Assembly: GCA_021776515.1 (NCBI GenBank)
Contig: JAJFFS010000003.1
Location: 1-64,000, forward strand
DNA from: Robiginitomaculum sp.
Lineage (GTDB): Bacteria > Pseudomonadota > Alphaproteobacteria > Caulobacterales > Maricaulaceae
Direction of reading: 5' to 3'
DNA: 64,000 nucleotides
The notes beneath the pieces were generated by a model, which searched no databases, was not told the origin of the DNA, and worked only from the letters and a program-made list of their open reading frames with translations. Shown in pieces: positions 54,974 to 63,568 of the stretch (its first letter is position 1; the number at the start of each line of letters is the position of its first letter). The position numbers and the translations under genes are program-made.

Positions 54974-55432
54974 TTACTCACCGCAGGCTGACTTAAAGCC
55001 TTGTTCAAAAATGAGCACCCAACCCGAACCATAACCATTACGCATCATCTCGGCCATATCGCCAAAGGCTTCCCAATTGCTCTGGGTAAGTTCAACCCTG
55101 GTCCGTTCATCATCCAGGACAGTAAAGCGCACTTCAACGAGGCTAGCCGTTTCTGGTGGCAGGCCCATGTGAAAATCCATGGCCATAAAGTCATGCGGGT
55201 CGTATGTTTTTATTGTACCCCATAAATACTCTGTATCGTCACCACCAATTTCGACAATTTTACCGCCAGCTTTAGGCTCAAGCTGAACAGTCTTGGCTGG
55301 TGTGCCTGTTTCCATCAGCGACATTGAGCGTTTATCCAGTGGCCACCAATTGCCAATATTTTCGACAAACACAGTAAATGCCTTTTTCTGACTGCAAGGC
55401 ACTTCAATAGAATAATGAATTGGGTCTAACAT
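54974..55432 (-). CDS. SRPBCC/AHSA1 domain protein
   Basis: This 152-aa protein has the AHSA1-like START fold, with HYSIEVPCSQKKAFTVFVEN at the N-terminus, YLWGTIKTYDPHDFMAMDFH in the middle and a C-terminal helix GSGWVLIFEQGFKS. Members are often encoded with an ArsR-type repressor, and here the upstream gene is exactly that, 15 bases away. Its ligand is unknown. Confidence 0.88.
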   Translation of the reverse strand: MLDPIHYSIEVPCSQKKAFTVFVENIGNWWPLDKRSMSLMETGTPAKTVQLEPKAGGKIVEIGGDDTEYLWGTIKTYDPHDFMAMDFHMGLPPETASLVEVRFTVLDDERTRVELTQSNWEAFGDMAEMMRNGYGSGWVLIFEQGFKSACGE

Positions 55433-55447
55433 GGTATTTCCTCTTGA

Positions 55448-55756
55448 TTATTTTTTTTCGATTCTGGCAATTTCGGCACTGTAGGCGATCAAAACATCGG
55501 CCCAGAAGCTTTCCAGATACTGCCGCAGTTCATCCAATCCTTCACGCTTGATAGAATACAAGCGGCGGTTTCCCAATGGTTCGACACTGACCAGCCTGGC
55601 GGATTGCAGTACTTTGAGGTGTTGTGATACGGCAGGTCTGCTCACAGGTTGGCTGGCCGCCAGTTCTGCTACAGTTCTGGGTTGCTCGCGCAACACCTCA
55701 AAAATGCGCCGCCTGGTTGGGTCTGCCAATGCTGATATAACCTCTTCGTAAGCCAT
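55448..55756 (-). CDS. ArsR family transcriptional regulator
   Basis: This 102-aa winged-helix regulator has ALADPTRRRIFEVLREQPRT and the recognition helix in VSRPAVSQHLKVLQSARLV. It lacks the CxC metal site of true ArsR, so it belongs to the metal-free group paired with SRPBCC proteins. It forms an operon with the START-domain gene downstream and probably controls it. Confidence 0.93.
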   Translation of the reverse strand: MAYEEVISALADPTRRRIFEVLREQPRTVAELAASQPVSRPAVSQHLKVLQSARLVSVEPLGNRRLYSIKREGLDELRQYLESFWADVLIAYSAEIARIEKK

Positions 55757-55798
55757 GACTTACCGTAAGCTGTTGCTTACCAAGGAGTCAAGGCAATA

Positions 55799-56050
55799 CT
55801 AGATGTATTTTCCAGTAGGCGCATTGGCCTCATGCTCTGACTCTGCTTCCTGTTCTTGCTGTTGTTCCTGTTCAAGGCGCCATAACAGTTTTTTTTGAAC
55901 GATTTTCTTTGCCGCACTCATAGGCGTGTTGGATGGCAACACAGTTACCACTTCAATGCCGGTATCAGCATCTACTGCGCAGACCCGCAAATTGGTATCG
56001 AGTCTGATTAACTCAAAGAAAATTTCACGACTTTTTGGCGTGCTGCTCAT
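55799..56050 (-). CDS. Conserved small protein downstream of hemA (DUF6898-like)
   Basis: This 83-aa protein starts [20 protein letters not shown], contains [20 protein letters not shown] and ends in a Glu/Gln-rich tail. Its ATG overlaps the hemA stop (ATGA). Similar short proteins follow hemA in other alphaproteobacteria; I believe this is the DUF6898 family but cannot verify it. Function unknown. Confidence 0.65.
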   Translation of the reverse strand: MSSTPKSREIFFELIRLDTNLRVCAVDADTGIEVVTVLPSNTPMSAAKKIVQKKLLWRLEQEQQQEQEAESEHEANAPTGKYI

Positions 56051-57264
56051 GCAGCCTTGGACGAAAGCCCTAATTGCGACCACACTGTCTGCAATGCTTC
56101 AATCAAATTGGCCATCAGTGCATCGTCGTGCAAGGGAGATGGTGTCAGGCGCAACCGCTCTGTGCCACGTGGTACAGTGGGGTAATTAATGGGCTGGACA
56201 TAAATACCAAAGCGGTCAAGCAGTTCATCCGTTACCGCTTTACACGCAACCGGGTCACCAACCAGTAAAGGTACGACATGGGTTTGCGAGGGCATAAGCG
56301 GTAAGCCTGCCTGGCGCAGCAAGGTTTTCAATCGCAAAGCGCGCTCTTGATGTTTTTCCCGCAATCCATTGTTTTGTTTTAGATGTTTTATGCTGGCAAC
56401 AGCGCCAGCAGCCAAGGTTGGTGCCAAAGAAGTTGTAAATATAAAACCCGGCGCATGGCTACGAATGGCGTCTATCATGGAGGCATTGGCGCTCACATAA
56501 CCACCCATCAGGCCAAAAGCCTTGCCCAGTGTTCCGTTGATAATATCAACCCGGTGCATAACCCCGTCACGTTCAGCAATCCCGGCACCGTGCTGGCCAT
56601 AAAGGCCAACCGCATGAACTTCATCCAGATAAGTGATGGCACCGTATTTATCGGCCAGATCACAGACCTTCCCGATATCGCTCACATCACCATCCATAGA
56701 ATAGACCGACTCAAAAGCGATCACCTTGGGTGCATCGGCTGGCGCGGCGGCCAATAATTCTTCCAAATGCTCAAGGTCGTTATGTCGCCAGATGCGCTTG
56801 GGCGTTCCGGCACGGCGAATGCCTTCAATCATTGAGGCATGGTTCAGCGCGTCCGAGAAAAATATGCATCCGGGTAAAATTTTTGCCAAAGTCGCCAATG
56901 TGGCTTCATTGGCTATATAACCAGAGGTGAAAAGCAAGGCACCGTTCTTGCCATGCAAGTCAGCCAGTTCCTTTTCTAATTCAACATGATAGCGCGTGGT
57001 ACCAGAAATATTGCGGGTGCCCCCTGCCCCGGCCCCAACGGTATCTATGGCTTTGTGCATGGCTTCAATAACGGCGGGGTGCTGGCCCATGCCCAGATAA
57101 TCATTGGAACACCAGATAACAATATCCTTGTCGGTGCCTTCGGGCGTACGCCAGGTGGCGCGGGGGAAGTTGCCCCGTTGACGGCGCAAGTCAGCAAAGA
57201 CGCGGTATCGGCCCTCGGCCTTAACCTGATCAACAGCTGCCTCAAATTTGGCCTTGTATTCCAT
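56047..57264 (-). CDS. hemA: 5-aminolevulinate synthase
   Basis: This 405-aa PLP enzyme makes 5-aminolevulinate from glycine and succinyl-CoA, the heme route restricted to alphaproteobacteria and mitochondria. The PLP Lys lies in [15 protein letters not shown]. Other signatures are [20 protein letters not shown] and [13 protein letters not shown]. The length fits HemA/HemT enzymes. It is transcribed towards the small downstream gene. From 57265 to 57457 I see no gene. Confidence 0.98.
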   Translation of the reverse strand: MEYKAKFEAAVDQVKAEGRYRVFADLRRQRGNFPRATWRTPEGTDKDIVIWCSNDYLGMGQHPAVIEAMHKAIDTVGAGAGGTRNISGTTRYHVELEKELADLHGKNGALLFTSGYIANEATLATLAKILPGCIFFSDALNHASMIEGIRRAGTPKRIWRHNDLEHLEELLAAAPADAPKVIAFESVYSMDGDVSDIGKVCDLADKYGAITYLDEVHAVGLYGQHGAGIAERDGVMHRVDIINGTLGKAFGLMGGYVSANASMIDAIRSHAPGFIFTTSLAPTLAAGAVASIKHLKQNNGLREKHQERALRLKTLLRQAGLPLMPSQTHVVPLLVGDPVACKAVTDELLDRFGIYVQPINYPTVPRGTERLRLTPSPLHDDALMANLIEALQTVWSQLGLSSKAA

Positions 57265-57457
57265 GCGTCCTAGCGGAGCGCGGATATGCGCTCTCCCTAC
57301 TCGTTAACCATACCACACCTTCGGATCATATATCGCATGTCATTGCAAGTGAAGACAGGCGAAACGCCGCAGGTGCAACCATAATGAGTAATACTAGTGT
57401 TAACTTCCTTAACCACTCACTTATGCGTGAACCTCATGTTTTTTTATGGCAGAAGGC

Positions 57458-58231
57458 TCAAATCAATCCCGCCAGGGGGCTGGAAGGGTCTGCATAACGC
57501 TTTTTGGCCATACGCCCAGCCAGGTAAGCTTCGCGCCCGGCAATCACGGCGTGTTTCATTGCCCGGGCCATACGCACAGGATCATTTGCCTCGGCAATGG
57601 CTGTGTTCATCAAAACGCCATCACACCCCAATTCCATGGCCTCTGTGGCATCTGATGCGGTGCCAACCCCGGCATCAACGATAACAGGCACCGAGGATTG
57701 TTCGACAATCAGGCGAATATTGACCTTGTTTTGCAAGCCTAACCCAGAGCCAATAGGCGCACCCAGCGGCATAATGGCGGCGCAGCCAAGGTCCTCCAGT
57801 TTGCGGGCAAAGACCGGGTCATCCGAGCAATAAACCATCACCTCAAATCCGTCATCGATCAGCATTTTTGCTGCCCGCATGGTTTCTTCCATGTCCGGGT
57901 ACAGGTGTTTGGGGTCTGATAAAACCTCCAGCTTTACCAGCGACCAGCCCCCGGCTTCACGTGCCAGACGCAAGGTGCGCACAGCATCCTCGCCAGTAAA
58001 ACACCCCGCTGTGTTGGGCAGGTACACCGTTTCCTTTGGGTTTATAAAATCCACCAACATTGGCTCATCCGGGTTCATGACATTTACCCGGCGCATGGCC
58101 ACGGTGACGATTTGCGCGCCCGAAGCGGCCAAAGCGGCAGCATTTTGCGCATAATCCTTATACTTTCCGGTGCCAATAATGAGCCGCGAGGAAAATTCCC
58201 GCCCGGCGATTACTAAAGGTTTGTCTTGCAT
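57458..58231 (-). CDS. thiG: Thiazole synthase
   Basis: This 257-aa TIM-barrel enzyme forms the thiazole ring of thiamine from deoxyxylulose phosphate, dehydroglycine and ThiS thiocarboxylate. Motifs include [23 protein letters not shown]-like [19 protein letters not shown] and [21 protein letters not shown]. The ATG giving [10 protein letters not shown] is preferred; two in-frame GTGs lie just upstream. The start sits next to the thiS stop. Confidence 0.96.
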   Translation of the reverse strand: MQDKPLVIAGREFSSRLIIGTGKYKDYAQNAAALAASGAQIVTVAMRRVNVMNPDEPMLVDFINPKETVYLPNTAGCFTGEDAVRTLRLAREAGGWSLVKLEVLSDPKHLYPDMEETMRAAKMLIDDGFEVMVYCSDDPVFARKLEDLGCAAIMPLGAPIGSGLGLQNKVNIRLIVEQSSVPVIVDAGVGTASDATEAMELGCDGVLMNTAIAEANDPVRMARAMKHAVIAGREAYLAGRMAKKRYADPSSPLAGLI

Positions 58232-58232
58232 G

Positions 58233-58433
58233 TCAGCCACCACCAATAAACCTCACTATCTCAATCCGGTCATCCGGGGTCAGAATCATCGTATCAAAGG
58301 TTGAACGCGGCACGATAGCCAGATTGCGCTCTACCGCCACCTTGGCAAGGGGAATATTCAGCTCGCCCAATAGCCCGGCTATAGAGGTGTTCTCCTCAAC
58401 CGTATGTGGCTCGCCATTTAGAGTGATTTTCAT
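58233..58433 (-). CDS. thiS: Sulfur carrier protein ThiS
   Basis: This 66-aa ubiquitin-like protein starts [18 protein letters not shown] and ends GGG, giving the C-terminal Gly-Gly that is adenylated and thiocarboxylated. It donates sulphur to ThiG, whose gene follows. ThiO, ThiE and ThiF are not beside it, and no thiamine riboswitch sequence is visible upstream. Confidence 0.95.
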   Translation of the reverse strand: MKITLNGEPHTVEENTSIAGLLGELNIPLAKVAVERNLAIVPRSTFDTMILTPDDRIEIVRFIGGG

Positions 58434-58508
58434 AAGCGATTCGTGTTTCCCGTTCTGAACAATAGCGTACTATGAGCACTGATTGTTGCAACCACGGCTT
58501 ACCCCCTT

Positions 58509-58575
58509 CATCCTTCGACAAGCTCAGGATGAGGCGGCGTTTCATATTTCCTCATCCTGAGCTTGTCGAAGGATG
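58509..58575. repeat. Inverted pair of REP-like palindromes, copies E and F
   Basis: A reverse copy (58509-58531) and a forward copy (58553-58575) are 21 bases apart. Copy F ends 11 bases from the stop codon of the GIY-YIG gene. They form the left border of the proposed unit. Confidence 0.92.
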
Positions 58576-58586
58576 GATCACCGTAC

Positions 58587-58901
58587 TCAGATGGATGACT
58601 TAGCATTTTCTGTATAGTTCATAGCGAGCGTTTTAATTTTACTCCAATCTCCAGCAGTTAGGGCTTCTTTCTTCGCTCGACTCCACCCCTTTATTTGACG
58701 CTCTGTTGCGATTGCATCGGTTACATTAACAAATCTCTCGGCCCAGACTAATTCAACAGGGCGGCGGGAATATGTATAGGCTTTCTTGTTTTTTCCTGCA
58801 TTATGCTCATGAACGCGTGTTTCGGGACTTTGGCCACGATGAGAGCCAACATAATAGCGGCCATCTGCACAACGCAGCATATAGACCCAAGAGTCAGACA
58901 T
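58587..58901 (-). CDS. GIY-YIG family endonuclease, REP-associated
   Basis: This 104-aa protein is a single GIY-YIG nuclease domain with VYMLRCADGRYYVG (the GIY and YIG strands), SPETRVHEHNAGKNKKAYT with the active-site Arg, and TERQIKGWSRAKKEAL with the metal-binding Glu. It resembles the small UPF0213/YhbQ-like group, with no separate DNA-binding domain. Such proteins nick or cut branched DNA. The gene is closely enclosed by REP palindromes: 11 bases after its stop and 13 before its start. That arrangement suggests the nuclease and the repeat form one mobile or maintained unit. Host repair use is an alternative. Confidence 0.93.
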   Translation of the reverse strand: MSDSWVYMLRCADGRYYVGSHRGQSPETRVHEHNAGKNKKAYTYSRRPVELVWAERFVNVTDAIATERQIKGWSRAKKEALTAGDWSKIKTLAMNYTENAKSSI

Positions 58902-58914
58902 TGTATTAACCTTC

Positions 58915-58937
58915 CATCCTTCGACAAGCTCAGGATG
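58915..58937 (-). repeat. REP-like 23-bp palindrome, copy G
   Basis: This reverse-orientation copy lies 13 bases upstream of the GIY-YIG start. With copy F it makes a pair of inverted termini around the nuclease gene, 385 bases from end to end. Confidence 0.92.
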
Positions 58938-58980
58938 AGGGTAGAGCTGATGCTGTCAAGACTTACTGCCTATCCCATAC

Positions 58981-59100
58981 CTCATCCCGAACTTCAAATT
59001 CACACCTCATCCTGAGCTTATCCCCCACCTCATCCTGAGCTTATCCCCCACCTCATCCTGAGCTTATCCCCCACCTCATCCTGAGCTTGTCGAAGGATAA
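58981..59100 (+). repeat. Tandem array of truncated REP units ending in a full copy
   Basis: Three 23-base units (59003-59071) each read CACCTCATCCTGAGCTTATC followed by CCC. A fourth unit carries the full palindrome (about 59077-59099). A diverged unit (CTCATCCCGAACTTC) starts the array. The three truncated units lack the GTCGAAGGATG half and are identical to each other, so they arose by recent tandem expansion. The array sits just upstream of aroQ. Confidence 0.9.
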
Positions 59101-59152
59101 GAGCCGGACACAACGCTTGCCCCTTGCCCAGAAGAGACGTAAAACGCCGCCC

Positions 59153-59593
59153 ATGAGCAAGACGCTATACATACTGAACGGCCCCAATCTAAATCGGCTG
59201 GGTACGCGCGAGCCAGAAGTTTATGGCACGGCGACGCTGGCTGATATTGAGGCAGACTGTGCAAAGCTGGTTCAGGCAAAAGGCGTAGCGCTCAAATTTT
59301 GCCAGACCAATGCAGAGGGGGAACTGGTTTCTCAGGTGCAAGAGGCCGCCGACAAGGCCTGTGCGGTAATTCTGAATGCCGGAGCCTATACACACACCTC
59401 AATAGCCTTGCATGACGCATTACGACTAATGGAAGTGCCGGTGATTGAGCTACATTTATCAAACCCGGCTGCGCGCGAAAGTTTTCGCAGCACTAATTAT
59501 GTTGCACCGGCCGCTACAGCCAGTATTTGCGGCTTTGGTGCAATGGGTTATGAGATGGCCGTGACAGCGGCGCTGCATCTCGCTAAAATCTGA
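59153..59593 (+). CDS. aroQ: Type II 3-dehydroquinate dehydratase
   Basis: This 146-aa dodecameric enzyme catalyses the third step of the shikimate pathway. Motifs are LNGPNLNRLGTREPEVYG (catalytic loop Arg and Tyr), ILNAGAYTHTSIALHDAL and ELHLSNPAARESFR (His, Arg). The ATG giving MSKTLYI is chosen; the frame is open into the REP array upstream, but that extension is only repeat. It lies 30 bases ahead of accB, the usual order aroQ-accB-accC. Confidence 0.97.
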   Translation: MSKTLYILNGPNLNRLGTREPEVYGTATLADIEADCAKLVQAKGVALKFCQTNAEGELVSQVQEAADKACAVILNAGAYTHTSIALHDALRLMEVPVIELHLSNPAARESFRSTNYVAPAATASICGFGAMGYEMAVTAALHLAKI

Positions 59594-59623
59594 CATGATA
59601 ATAACAAAACCGGAAACCTCATT

Positions 59624-60130
59624 ATGACAGCGGGTACAAAAGGCGGACGCGCATTAGGCAAGGGAGACCTTGCGCTTATTCGTGAACTTGCCGACATCTT
59701 GCGCGATACAGATTTAAGTGAAATCGAAGTGGAACGCGGAGATCTGAAATTACGGGTTAGTCGCCAGATGGCTACACAGATGGTTCATGCTGCCCTGCCC
59801 TCTGCTCTGGCAGCACCCGCCGAGGCCACTGCCTCACCGACCAGCATGGCACCGGAAACACCGGCGCCAGAAGCTGCCGCAGACTTTTCCGTTCACCCCG
59901 GTGCCGTGCGTGCGCCGATGGTGGGTACGGCCTATTTCGCACCCGAGCCTGGGGCGACGCCATTTGTCAAAGTTGGCGATAGTGTCAATGAGGGCGATAC
60001 TTTGCTGCTGATCGAGGCGATGAAGACCTTTAATCCGATATTGGCACCACAATCAGGCAAAGTGATCGAGATACTGGTCGATGACGGCGCACCAATTGAG
60101 TTTGATGAACTCCTGCTTGTGATCGGGTAA
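59624..60130 (+). CDS. accB: Biotin carboxyl carrier protein of acetyl-CoA carboxylase
   Basis: This 168-aa carrier swings biotin between AccC and AccAD in fatty acid synthesis. The biotinyl domain contains LIEAMKTFNPILAP, where K is the biotinylated residue; Phe replaces the usual Met after KT. A Pro/Ala-rich linker (about 58-90) precedes it. It is followed by accC after five bases. Confidence 0.97.
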   Translation: MTAGTKGGRALGKGDLALIRELADILRDTDLSEIEVERGDLKLRVSRQMATQMVHAALPSALAAPAEATASPTSMAPETPAPEAAADFSVHPGAVRAPMVGTAYFAPEPGATPFVKVGDSVNEGDTLLLIEAMKTFNPILAPQSGKVIEILVDDGAPIEFDELLLVIG

Positions 60131-60135
60131 AGCCT

Positions 60136-61482
60136 GTGTTCGAAAAAGTTCTTATCGCCAATCGCGGCGAGATTGCCCTTCGCATCCACCGCGCCTGTCG
60201 TGAAATGGGCATTGCCACGGTTGCCGTCCATTCGACAGCGGATCGTGATGCCAAGCATGTTTTGCTGGCCGATGAAAGTGTTTGCATTGGCCCGCCGGCG
60301 GCGGCGCAAAGTTATTTAAACGTACCCTCCATTATGGCTGCTGCAGAAATCACCGGCGCAGATGCGGTACATCCGGGCTATGGGTTTTTATCTGAAAATG
60401 CCCGGTTTGCCGAAATAGTAAAATCCCATGGTCTGACATTTATAGGCCCATCCCCGGAACATATCCGCCTGATGGGCGATAAAATCACCGCCAAGGTGGC
60501 CGTAAAAGAAGCCGGTATTCCTGTGGTGCCAGGCTCTGAAGGGGAAATCAACAATCCTGAAGATGCCATGGAAATTGCCCGCGATATTGGTTTTCCCTTA
60601 CTTGTAAAAGCGGCATCGGGTGGCGGCGGGCGCGGCATGAAGCTGGCCCGCTCTGAGGGTGACCTTGTTCAGGCGGTACAAACCGCACGGGCCGAGGCCG
60701 CTGCCGCCTTTGGCGATGGCACAGTTTATCTGGAACGCTATCTTGAGCAGCCGCGCCATATCGAAGTGCAGGTTGTGGCCGATGCCCACAACAATGTGGT
60801 GCATTTGGGCGAACGTGATTGTTCACTGCAACGGCGCAACCAGAAAATTCTGGAAGAAGCACCCTCACCTGCCCTGAACGCAGAACAGCGAGCGCAAATT
60901 GGTGAAACCGTGCGTTCCGCTATTGCTAAAATCGGCTATCTTGGTGTTGGCACTATCGAATTTCTTTATGAGGATGGTGAATTTTATTTCATTGAAATGA
61001 ATACACGTTTGCAGGTTGAACACCCGGTGACAGAAATGATTACCGGCGTTGATCTGGTGCGTGAGCAAATCGCTATTGCCGCGGGCGAGCCGCTTTCCTT
61101 TACCCAGGATGATGTGCGGTTTCAGGGGTGTTCTATTGAGTGCCGTATTAATGCCGAACACCCGCGCACCTTCGTACCATCGCCGGGCAAGGTGCGCGAA
61201 TTTCACCCACCGGGTGGTCTGGGTGTACGCCTCGATTCAGCGGTCTATTCCGGCTATTCCATTCCCCCTTATTACGACAGTCTGATCGGCAAATTAATTG
61301 TACACGGGGCGTGCCGCGAAGATGCGCTGAGGCGGCTAAAACGCTCGCTCGAAGAACTGGTTGTTACTGGCATTGAGACCACCTTACCCCTGTTTCTGGA
61401 CCTGTTGGACGAGCCGGATTTTCAACGTGGTGATTATCATATTCACTGGCTGGAACACTGGCTGGCCGAACAAGATAATTGA
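60136..61482 (+). CDS. accC: Biotin carboxylase subunit of acetyl-CoA carboxylase
   Basis: This 448-aa ATP-grasp enzyme carboxylates biotin on AccB. It starts VFEKVLIANRGEIALRI (GTG start), with the glycine-rich ATP loop KAASGGGGRGMKLAR, the catalytic segment ERDCSLQRRNQKILEEAPSP and EMNTRLQVEHPVTEMITGVD. Its length is standard. aat starts three bases after its stop. Confidence 0.98.
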   Translation: MFEKVLIANRGEIALRIHRACREMGIATVAVHSTADRDAKHVLLADESVCIGPPAAAQSYLNVPSIMAAAEITGADAVHPGYGFLSENARFAEIVKSHGLTFIGPSPEHIRLMGDKITAKVAVKEAGIPVVPGSEGEINNPEDAMEIARDIGFPLLVKAASGGGGRGMKLARSEGDLVQAVQTARAEAAAAFGDGTVYLERYLEQPRHIEVQVVADAHNNVVHLGERDCSLQRRNQKILEEAPSPALNAEQRAQIGETVRSAIAKIGYLGVGTIEFLYEDGEFYFIEMNTRLQVEHPVTEMITGVDLVREQIAIAAGEPLSFTQDDVRFQGCSIECRINAEHPRTFVPSPGKVREFHPPGGLGVRLDSAVYSGYSIPPYYDSLIGKLIVHGACREDALRRLKRSLEELVVTGIETTLPLFLDLLDEPDFQRGDYHIHWLEHWLAEQDN

Positions 61483-61485
61483 TCT

Positions 61486-62151
61486 GTGGCAGACGTATTT
61501 GGCCCTAAAGAGCTTCTTGAACTTTATGCCAAGGGACTTTTCCCTATGGCCGACAGTCGGGAGGATGAACGTGCGGCCATAGTTGATCCGCCATTACGCG
61601 GTGTTTTGCCACTTGATGCCTTGCATGTTTCCCGTCGCCTTCGCCGTACTGTTCGCCAGAACCCCTATGAGGTTCGTATTGATAGCGCCTTTAATGAGGT
61701 GGTAAGCCTTTGCGCTGCACCGGCAGAGGGCCGCGAAAACACCTGGATCAGTCATGGCATTGCCTATCTTTATGCAGAGCTTCACGCGCAAGGAAATGCC
61801 CACAGCGTTGAGTGCTGGCACGATGGCGCCTTGGTGGGCGGATTGTATGGCGTACGTCTGGGCGGCGCTTTTTTTGGTGAGAGCATGTTCTCTTTGGCAC
61901 GTGATGCCTCAAAAATTGCACTGGTGCATCTTGTAGCCCGGCTGGTATCGGGTGGCTTCTCTTTACTGGACACACAGTTTTTAACCGAACATTTGACCCA
62001 GTTTGGCGCGCAGGAAATTTCGCGTGCGGTCTACCACAAGCGATTGGAACTGGCCCTTGTACAGTCAGCAAATTTTAGCGCCATGCCCGCTGGGACCTGT
62101 GGTAAAGTGGCGCTAGAGGTGCTGGATAATCAAATACAAACCGGGGTCTGA
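61486..62151 (+). CDS. aat: Leucyl/phenylalanyl-tRNA-protein transferase
   Basis: This 221-aa enzyme adds Leu or Phe to proteins with N-terminal Arg or Lys, marking them for ClpAP. Motifs include LYAKGLFPMADSRED, WISHGIAYLYAELHAQG, SVECWHDGALVGGLYGVRLG and FGESMFSLARDASK. A GTG start is used. Aat just before the DUF2155-mlaD-NDUFA12 genes is a conserved alphaproteobacterial neighbourhood. Confidence 0.97.
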   Translation: MADVFGPKELLELYAKGLFPMADSREDERAAIVDPPLRGVLPLDALHVSRRLRRTVRQNPYEVRIDSAFNEVVSLCAAPAEGRENTWISHGIAYLYAELHAQGNAHSVECWHDGALVGGLYGVRLGGAFFGESMFSLARDASKIALVHLVARLVSGGFSLLDTQFLTEHLTQFGAQEISRAVYHKRLELALVQSANFSAMPAGTCGKVALEVLDNQIQTGV

Positions 62152-62159
62152 GCGGCATC

Positions 62160-62585
62160 TCAGCCTTTGCAGTCAAGAACCCAGACATCATAAATAGAAT
62201 GCTCAAGTGCATTTAACGCCGGGTTTGAAGCAAACATCCAGCCCGTGAAAATTTCCTCACCATCACTCTCCTGCCCGGCACCATCAGTGCGGCGATCCTT
62301 GATGCCCATAAAGGCATAAACCTCGGGCTGCTCTTCTGGAGGGGTCTTGCGGCAGTAATTCATGGAGATACTCAAAGTGCCAAATTGTACCGTCTCGCCA
62401 ATGGGGGCATTGAAATCCCTGGTTTCAGCGCTGATTTTGTCCAAACCACGCAAAATCGCCATAGTGCCAACACGAGAAGACAGTCCATCACTTTTTTGAA
62501 CAGACGGCATGCTTTGGGCCGTGCCCTCAGATATCTGGGAACTGGTATTGAAAAAGGCGACAAGCGTGAACAGAATAATGCGCAT
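62160..62585 (-). CDS. DUF2155 domain protein, secreted
   Basis: This 141-aa protein starts MRIILFTLVAFFNTSSQISE with a signal peptide and contains ILRGLDKISAETRDFNAPIG, FGTLSISMNYCRKTPPEEQP and IFTGWMFASNPALNALEHSI, then YDVWVLDCKG. These are the hallmarks of the DUF2155 family, found beside mlaD and NDUFA12 in alphaproteobacteria. A disulphide between its two Cys is likely. Function is unproven. Confidence 0.9.
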   Translation of the reverse strand: MRIILFTLVAFFNTSSQISEGTAQSMPSVQKSDGLSSRVGTMAILRGLDKISAETRDFNAPIGETVQFGTLSISMNYCRKTPPEEQPEVYAFMGIKDRRTDGAGQESDGEEIFTGWMFASNPALNALEHSIYDVWVLDCKG

Positions 62586-62625
62586 AGACCTAATTGTATA
62601 ACTGAGGTGACGGGAATATGACGCT

Positions 62626-63084
62626 TTATTGCGGCGCTTCCTCGGAGGAACTCCCGGCAAACTGCCCTAAAAGGGTCAACAAGTCCACTGCACCTTGCGT
62701 AAAATCGAACTCTTCCCCCTCCGCAAGCAGGATTTCTTCGGCACCGGGGTCAATGGAAATATAAGCAGAACCCAATAATCCATCAGTGGTAATCCGGGCA
62801 ACAGAATCTTCAGGCACGGGAATGCCCGCATGAATACTCATGTCAACACGGGCATCAAAAGTCACTTTATCAAGTGATATAGCACTGATTATACCTACCT
62901 TGACGCCCGCCATACGCACATCAGAGCCTGTATCAACACCGCCAATAGAACCAAATTTTGCAACCAGCGTATAATCATTGCGGCCTGTGCCTTCACCGAC
63001 AGTCTGCATGGTATAATAAGTAAAATAACTGGCTACTATAAGCACCAGTAAACCTACCAGGGTCTCCACCATCTGTTCACGCAT
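62626..63084 (-). CDS. mlaD: Outer-membrane lipid asymmetry protein MlaD
   Basis: This 152-aa protein has one N-terminal membrane helix (VETLVGLLVLIVASYFTYYT) and a periplasmic MCE domain (VAKFGSIGGVDTGSDVRMAG; TTDGLLGSAYISIDPGAEE). It is the substrate-binding ring of a phospholipid transporter. The ATG giving MREQMVETL overlaps the NDUFA12 gene end by eight bases. MlaE and MlaF are not in the window. Confidence 0.95.
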   Translation of the reverse strand: MREQMVETLVGLLVLIVASYFTYYTMQTVGEGTGRNDYTLVAKFGSIGGVDTGSDVRMAGVKVGIISAISLDKVTFDARVDMSIHAGIPVPEDSVARITTDGLLGSAYISIDPGAEEILLAEGEEFDFTQGAVDLLTLLGQFAGSSSEEAPQ

Positions 63085-63493
63085 CGGTATCTGCCTTGTC
63101 GGGTGTCCAGGCTGAATAATCGCCTGTGGCATTGGCCCGCACCCCATTGCCGACCAGTGAACCTTTTGGTTGCCAGGCATAAACGGTTCCAGACAAGTTC
63201 GGCAGATGGTCTTTTTCCCAGAACTTGCGAGGCAACGGCGTGTCTGTAGGCGGAGTTTCAAATGTGTGGTGCATCCAGCCATGCCATTCAGTGGGAACGC
63301 GAGAGCCGTCAGCATAGCCTTTATACACTACCCAACGGCGCTTATTGCCATCCGGGCCAGCTTTGCGGGCCTCAAAATAGCGGTTACCACATTTGTCTGT
63401 ACCAACCATTTGGCCGTGTTTGAAAATGGTGAATAGTGTGCCCAGGGTCGCACCATCCCACCAGGCAAACAATCGTTTGATAAAAAGTAACAT
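63077..63493 (-). CDS. NDUFA12-like NADH:ubiquinone oxidoreductase accessory protein
   Basis: This 138-aa protein contains TIFKHGQMVGTDKCGNRYFE, RWVVYKGYADGSRVPTEWHG and WMHHTFETPPTD, the conserved NDUFA12 core. In alphaproteobacteria the homologue is a small complex I accessory subunit. With the CHCC protein at 3853 this places the genome near the mitochondrial lineage's complex I type. Confidence 0.96.
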   Translation of the reverse strand: MLLFIKRLFAWWDGATLGTLFTIFKHGQMVGTDKCGNRYFEARKAGPDGNKRRWVVYKGYADGSRVPTEWHGWMHHTFETPPTDTPLPRKFWEKDHLPNLSGTVYAWQPKGSLVGNGVRANATGDYSAWTPDKADTDA

Positions 63494-63568
63494 ATTCAGA
63501 TTCGCCTCAACTGATTGGCACGACTATGCCGCGCCTCCCGGCCCAGGTCCAGACCAAAACGCCACATG

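Noticed and set aside
57398-57413. TTAA-TTAA pair as a CtrA site
   Set aside because: The spacing is five bases, not the seven required by the consensus.
58434-58508. Thiamine riboswitch upstream of thiS
   Set aside because: The conserved CTGAGA and ACCTGA words are absent on the relevant strand.
58981-59100. Short tandem units that might be a CRISPR array
   Set aside because: The units are directly adjacent with no unique spacers, and they are truncated copies of the nearby REP. No cas genes are present.
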